This document shows positions 59,351-64,000 of a stretch of 64,000 bases of DNA, in pieces. The stretch comes from Moniliella sp. 'wahieum'. Taxonomy: Eukaryota; Basidiomycota; Moniliellomycetes; Moniliellales; Moniliellaceae. Where the stretch lies: contig RSEE01000048.1 in NCBI GenBank assembly GCA_003971905.1, positions 1 to 64,000 on the forward strand, written 5' to 3'. Under the pieces are notes generated by a model. That model worked only from the letters and a program-made list of their open reading frames with translations, was not told where the DNA came from and searched no databases. A program made the translations under genes and the position numbers. The number at the start of each line of letters is the position of its first letter. Position 1 is the first letter of the stretch.

Positions 59351-59750
59351 CTTGCACCCGCACCCAGGCCAAGTTGGGACGTTTTGCATATGGGGCGATG
59401 TGGGAGCCTATTCTCCAGCTCGTGCGCTCTATCTCTGACACCCACGTCCACAACGAACCTACTGTGGAGGAAGAGGATGGGTCAAGACGCGGGAGGAGGG
59501 CACTGCCACCGACTACCGCCTGATGGGGCCTGGAGCAATCGGAGGATCACTGGGAATGGAGGTGGACCACACGCTGCGCGACACGGGAACACAGGAGGCG
59601 CAGATCCCGGACCGTAGGGTGGTGCATGAGAGCATCGCGACGTCTTTTGGAACACCGGGAGAAGGAGATGCTTCGGCTGCTGGAACAAGCAGAATGCGAC
59701 AAGAACGCCAAGTACTGGCAGGGACGCACTCAAGAGCCGTTTTCCCCCAG
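59351..59750 (+). repeat. Unidentified repeat family D, copy 3 (most coding-like)
   Basis: Direct neighbour of copy 2 (about 800 bases apart, same strand). Its frames include LGRFAYGAMWEPILQLVRS and LLEQAECDKNAKYWQGRTQE, which look like helical protein segments, so the family may descend from a gene or element of unknown type. Upstream sequence from 59200 may belong to it too. Confidence 0.5.
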
Positions 59751-59958
59751 TGGTCTTGACTACGCGAGGATACTATGGCACCAAGACAGCGGGCAAGATG
59801 CTGCGCACTGGAAGGATTTGACTACTGACATTCAATGGAAATGGTGGCTCTCTCGCTCGGATGTCTACCACGTTCATCCGTCGGTGTCCACACGTGCTAC
59901 AGGGTATGGGAACGGATGGCGGGCACCAGCGGGTCCTGATATCCTGGCGATTCCCTAG

Positions 59959-61042
59959 TTCCTTGTTAACAGGGGTGGCGCTACCAAGCAATACACGCAA
60001 TATATGAATGGGTCGGTTTAGGCGTACTAGCGTCTCTCCCGTCCCAGCCTTAAGCTCTCTGTCAATAATATGGATGCAGTATAGCTTAGAATACGTCTCC
60101 GGAGTTTGGAGGCGAATGGGGAAGAGTCCCTTGTTGGCGTGATTGCAAATTACGCTGACACGCCAGCTTTTCGTACTAATAACTCCTTCCTGTTTCGTCT
60201 TCCACGCCCCTGACCTGCGGGCGAAACCATTGAGCTCCTGGTTTGGTTGGCTCGAGCGAGTAACACACACGGGATGAGCGGTCCCGGTAGGCGGAGAGCG
60301 TTTCCTTGTACCTGTCTTCATAATTTGCAAAGAATGGTATAATGTCCCGTGTAACACACTGCACAGGCATTGATGCCTTTTTGAGGACGTGGCGATGTGT
60401 GAATCACAATCGTTATATGGTCGCGAGCATCGATTGCGATTGCAGGTGGCAGAGGGATCATCGATCACCGATGATCGGTCGATGATCGGTGGTTGAACAT
60501 TGAACATTTGCATTTGGAAGCTGGAATAGTCGATCATCGATCATCAATCATCATTAATCGCTGGAATCACGCATCAATGTTCAATGTTCAATGTTCAATA
60601 CTTAATGAATTCGTTCAGCTTCAGCGCACGCACTTTGCTGGCTCAGCTGAGCACACCCAGGGGCCTGAAGTTCAGGCTTGAAGGCCGGCCTCACGCTCAG
60701 TCCTCAGACTGAGGTCTCGCCCCCACCTTGGTGAGTGCGGCGGACACGTTAACATGGCTGAGCCTCACCCCTCAGTGTGTCAGCTGACACGCTTGGCTGA
60801 CATTGCCGGGCCACAACCAGTACTCAGCAAGCTGAGCACCAGATCACAGGGTGCCGCCCAGCCGGAGCGCTGAGGCTCAGCTGCTCCTTCATTTCGACAT
60901 CCTCCCTCTTGACAGTTGAGACTTTAGTGCGTGAGCTTCTTCAAAAGGCTATAAGCAACAGCAGTGCCTCAGCCTTATTCTTTCCAATTGTCCATCTTCG
61001 TCTCCTTCGCCTTCTGCAGCTCTCCACCACCACCATCCAATC
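59959..61042. other. Region upstream of SIP5
   Basis: Carries GATCATCGATCACCGATGATCGG words (60458-60555), CAATGTTCAATGTTCAATG words (60575-60600) and GCTGAG words (60640-60890). No gene supported. Confidence 0.45.
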
Positions 61043-62309
61043 ATGGGACAGGCCAACGGTCGCGAAGCTGCTACCGCTGCCCCCAACAAGCGCCGCAGCC
61101 GCCATTTCAACAGCCGCTATACCACATTCACCCTCCTCTCCCGCTTCTAACTCTAGGCCAGACCGACTGCATCTCCCCTTCGCCCCTTCCTACCTCTCTT
61201 CTCGACGTAATAGCCGACACACACTCAAATGTGCGCCCAGCTGGCCTGCCACATTCGACTCGGGTCTTCTTGTTCCGACGGGTGTATACGCGCATAGCCC
61301 TCAAGACTATGGTCACGACATTGTCAAGACCCTCATCTGTTCTCGCCGCCTTGCACCATTTTACCACGGTGTCGACGAGGCTGAGGATCTGGCTGGATGC
61401 TTTGCCGGACGGGTAGTGCCGACGGAGTGCCCCATCTGCATGCTCGTCTATCCTTCACCACTCAATCGCACGTGCTGCTGTGCCCAGCCTATCTGCACCG
61501 AGTGCTTCGTCCAGTCCCGCCGGCCTGATCCATCCCAGTTCAACCCACCTACCAGCCGGCCCGTGTCATGTGCCTTTTGCATGACATCCAACTTGGGCGT
61601 CATATACAGACCACCCGTGCTTTGCTCGACAATGTCTCTCTTCACGCCCGCCCACCAGCCAATCGCATCAATGAGCCTGTGCGCGACACCGATGCAGACC
61701 AGGTGGAACGAGGACTGGACCCCCCCCGAAGGCGTGACAGTCGACGAGATTCGCCCTATGTGGGAAGCGCAGCTCGAGAGTGCCAAAGCCGATCAAGCCC
61801 GTAAGGCCAGCCAGCGTATCATTATGGGGAACGTTGAGGGCCGCGTGGCTCCCATCGGCGTCACCTCATCTCATGTCAACGCCTCTGTTCCGTCTAGTCT
61901 GGATTTCCCAATAACCCCGGGGAGTCAACCGGATGCCAGATCAAGGGAGCTTTATGGTCGACCACGCTCCCACCTGACTAGGGGACGTTCTTCATTGGCG
62001 CATGAACTAGAGCAGACGATGCTGTTGGAGGCCATTCGGCGTTCTTTGGTTGATCACGACGAGGAGGAACGGTGGAGAGCAAATCGAGAACGTACGAGCC
62101 CCACTGCGACGGAAGATACTGCGCGGGACGAAGGTTTCTCTGTGGAGCAGGTCTCTTTCCCACCCCCTAGCCCTCCTGAGCTCTGGCGAGAATGTGAGCG
62201 AGTCGGTTCAGCCTCGCCTGCTCCAAAGTTATCTGGTACCGATGGCTATTTGCACAACCCACCTCATTCCCTTACCGTTCCTACAAGACCCTTCAATGAA
62301 GATTATTGA
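61043..62309 (+). CDS. SIP5 homologue, RING-like zinc protein
   Basis: Homologue of yeast Sip5, a little-studied protein linked to Snf1 kinase and the Reg1-Glc7 phosphatase. The ATG at 61043 gives MGQANGREAATAAPNKRRSR; Gly2 makes N-myristoylation possible. After one or two frame changes comes GLLVPTGVYAHSPQDYGHDI with LICSRRLAPFYHGVDEAED, then the hallmark zinc block: CPICMLVYPSPLNRTCCCAQ, PICTECFVQSRRPDPSQF and CAFCMTSNLGVIYRPP. The C-terminal part has a helical WEAQLESAKADQARKASQR and a Ser/Arg-rich tail. The stop used is TGA at 62307. A frame continuing to 62418 (SLHEAVEALSRIPPTFTMPE) also looks protein-like, so the true C-terminus may be there. Family assignment is strong. Confidence 0.88.
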
Positions 62310-62775
62310 TACCTCTCTTCATGAGGCGGTGGAGGCACTTTCTCGCATTCCACCGACTTTTACCATGCCAGAGGGGGTATCTTCCGTCGAGCTCTCTTGG
62401 GTATTATCGGTGTTGTAACGCCATCTTGCCTTTGCCTCTTCTCCAAGTCCCGCAAGTCTTCAACTGCCGCCTGTATCGAAGGTATAAAATACGGTGGAAC
62501 ACACATGTTTACAGGCCCAACAGATGGGCAATAGGCCAAAGGGCAAGGGTGGTATTGATTTGTTCCATCACGTCCTGCACCCTGTATTTCTAACATTTGA
62601 GGTGTGGGCGCCTATTAGGACGGGGTGGGGAGGGGGTCTTCCTCGCCGCCCAAGGCTTTCACACTGCAGTCGCCGGGGGTATTTCCCGTTCTTGGGACAC
62701 AGCTAAAGAGAAGTGTCCCAGTCGGAGGTCCATGCTCTTCCACTCATCGTTGTCAACTGAAGAGGCACGACGAAA
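62310..62775. other. 3' region of SIP5
   Basis: May hold the last codons of SIP5 to about 62418. No other gene seen. Confidence 0.4.
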
Positions 62776-62842
62776 TCTCATCTCATCTCATCTCATCTCA
62801 TCTCATCTCATCTCATCTCATCTCATCTCATCTCATCTCATC
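62776..62842. repeat. (CTCAT)n microsatellite
   Basis: About 13 perfect pentamers. A related but imperfect tract precedes the VanZ-like gene at about 5825-5895. Confidence 0.95.
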
Positions 62843-63464
62843 CCCCCTGGCGAGGCCCACCCCGTGACACAAACAGTATATCATAGACAAGGGGGAAAGC
62901 ATGATGGACATCATGATCACGGAGATGCGGGGTAGTGGAGCTTGGAAACTTTATTATATAGGCGTGTAAGCTTGAACCTTGAAGTCTGAAGATAAGCTGG
63001 GAAAGGTCGCGGGTCACTTCTCACAACGAAGAGATGATCACTCATGATCGACAAGAATATAGCGCGCAAGCTCTATCGTATATCATCTCACTAACCAGCA
63101 CTACTAAGTACTAAAGGTCTATCCTTTCCGAGAAGAAGGTGGAAATGGCTCCGTCACGTCTTATCACAGACAGTGCTTCCCTCATGGTGTACGGATTGCT
63201 CGTATATACAAATGGGCCTCCGGGGCTCCGCACGTTTGCTGAGTGCGATAGAGACATATGGGACGTGTGAGGAGCTAGATTACATTTGCTTGGCAGAACG
63301 TCATGCAGTTCGCCTCAACATGATAGCTCCCTCAGGCCTCATGAATGAGCCGCGTGGGCTTTATGCGTGCGGGCCTGGGTGCTGACCAGCGATGAGCCTA
63401 AGCGCTGCGACGCAACGAAGACGATGCTGCAAGTATCCATGCATGAAGTGTATTCCCGTCAGAG
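62843..63464. other. No gene seen
   Basis: Mixed sequence. Short frames (63173-63385) have no recognisable features. Confidence 0.4.
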
Positions 63465-63755
63465 ACGAGGTATCTGCGTTTTCAGCCCGTGGCGGTCGCT
63501 ACTACCGCCTGCAGCTCGATGCGAAAACTGATTTTTGGCCGTTCCCTACTATACACCTGCCATGTTTTTTTCCACAATTCTCCGTGTCTACACTTCAAAT
63601 CGCCACAGCCGGTTAGCCCAGCCTCCGAGACGGGATATCGCGTTCACACCCCGTGGCTGTTCCTATGAACGCCTACAGCCCGTTCCGAACGCTGTGATTT
63701 GGCGGTCCCCTATAGAAACAGGGTGCGGCACTTGTCCTCTTTTTTTGGGAACTGC
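63465..63755. repeat. Diverged tandem duplication, unit about 150 bp
   Basis: Two adjacent segments (63465-63600 and 63621-63755) share blocks in order: GACG-G-TATC-GCGTT, CCCGTGGC-GT, CGCCTRCAGC, CGAA--CTG, TTTTTGG or TTTGGCGGTCCC, and a T-rich run near the end. No coding potential recognised. Confidence 0.5.
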
Positions 63756-64000
63756 GTTTTTGCACTCCCGCCGCAGATGAGTTTGGCTTAAGTTGTTGGA
63801 CTCAGCTGAGACGCTGCGGGGGATCGCCTCTCCCATATTTCTGGACGGGAACGTACACGTCAGCTGCTCAAAGTGCTTCCGGAAGGATATGAACTACATC
63901 TTTACCCTTTCGACCGTCCTCGGCGAAATAATTCTTCGACTATTTCTCTCTGCACCCCTGCAGACTGAGGCTGGCGGGGTTTTGGTAGAACAGCATATAT
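63756..64000. other. Window end, no gene seen
   Basis: Ordinary mixed sequence. The window edge gives no clue of telomere repeats. Confidence 0.4.

Noticed and set aside
62776-62842. (CTCAT)n as a telomere or centromere sign
   Set aside because: An isolated pentamer array between ordinary sequences; not a fungal telomere repeat and not at an end.

Overview
The window looks like nuclear DNA of a basidiomycete fungus. It carries an intact set of fungal housekeeping genes: 1,3-beta-glucan synthase, a LIM-LIM-C1-RhoGAP, the RAD23 proteasome shuttle, aminodeoxychorismate synthase, ribosomal protein eS26, a SYO1/HEATR3-type adaptor, SIP5 and a PCL-type cyclin. Introns are short (about 43-185 nt, GT-AG), two tRNA genes have introns, GC content is high, and there is a multi-pass membrane protein of a type I associate with basidiomycetes. 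The abundant short-word intergenic repeats remind me of smut-like lineages (Ustilaginomycotina), but the sequence alone does not fix the class.

Layout. 1-2.4 kb is a purine-rich microsatellite field. 2.4-44.5 kb is gene-rich: PCL-type cyclin (-), VanZ-like membrane protein (+), small PAH-domain protein (-), LIM/C1/RhoGAP (-), RAD23 (-), membrane protein (+), tRNA-Asp (+), FKS1 (+), RPS26 (-), ABZ1 (+), unidentified nuclear-type protein (-), tRNA-Glu (+), SYO1-like (-), and a large unidentified Ser/Pro-rich protein (-). 44.5-64 kb is gene-poor. It holds short self-complementary word repeats, degenerate dispersed repeats and orphan reading frames, interrupted by two convincing genes: a three-finger C2H2 transcription factor (53.8-55.4 kb) and SIP5 (61.0-62.3 kb).

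Reading caution. Almost every conserved gene changes reading frame at places that are not introns, usually by one base and often in a homopolymer or short repeat. FKS1 alone does so well over a dozen times, eS26 once, and even the tRNA-Asp appears to lack bases in its stems. The simplest explanation is indel error in the assembly. Gene spans below therefore run from inferred start to inferred stop and include introns and frame breaks.

Themes. Three genes bear on cell-wall growth and polarity or division (FKS1, RhoGAP, cyclin), two on ribosome production (RPS26 and the SYO1-like adaptor, which in other fungi carries uL18/uL5), one on folate (ABZ1) and one on proteasome delivery and DNA repair (RAD23). 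They are not visibly organised as a cluster. I found no CRISPR array, prokaryotic mobile element, rRNA or telomere, and no confident evidence of an undescribed system. The most unusual items are the small PAH-domain protein with an ATG-only first exon, the eS26 start codon split by an intron together with an inverted AAACCCTA pair in its promoter, and an unidentified repeat family with three decayed copies in the gene-poor part.
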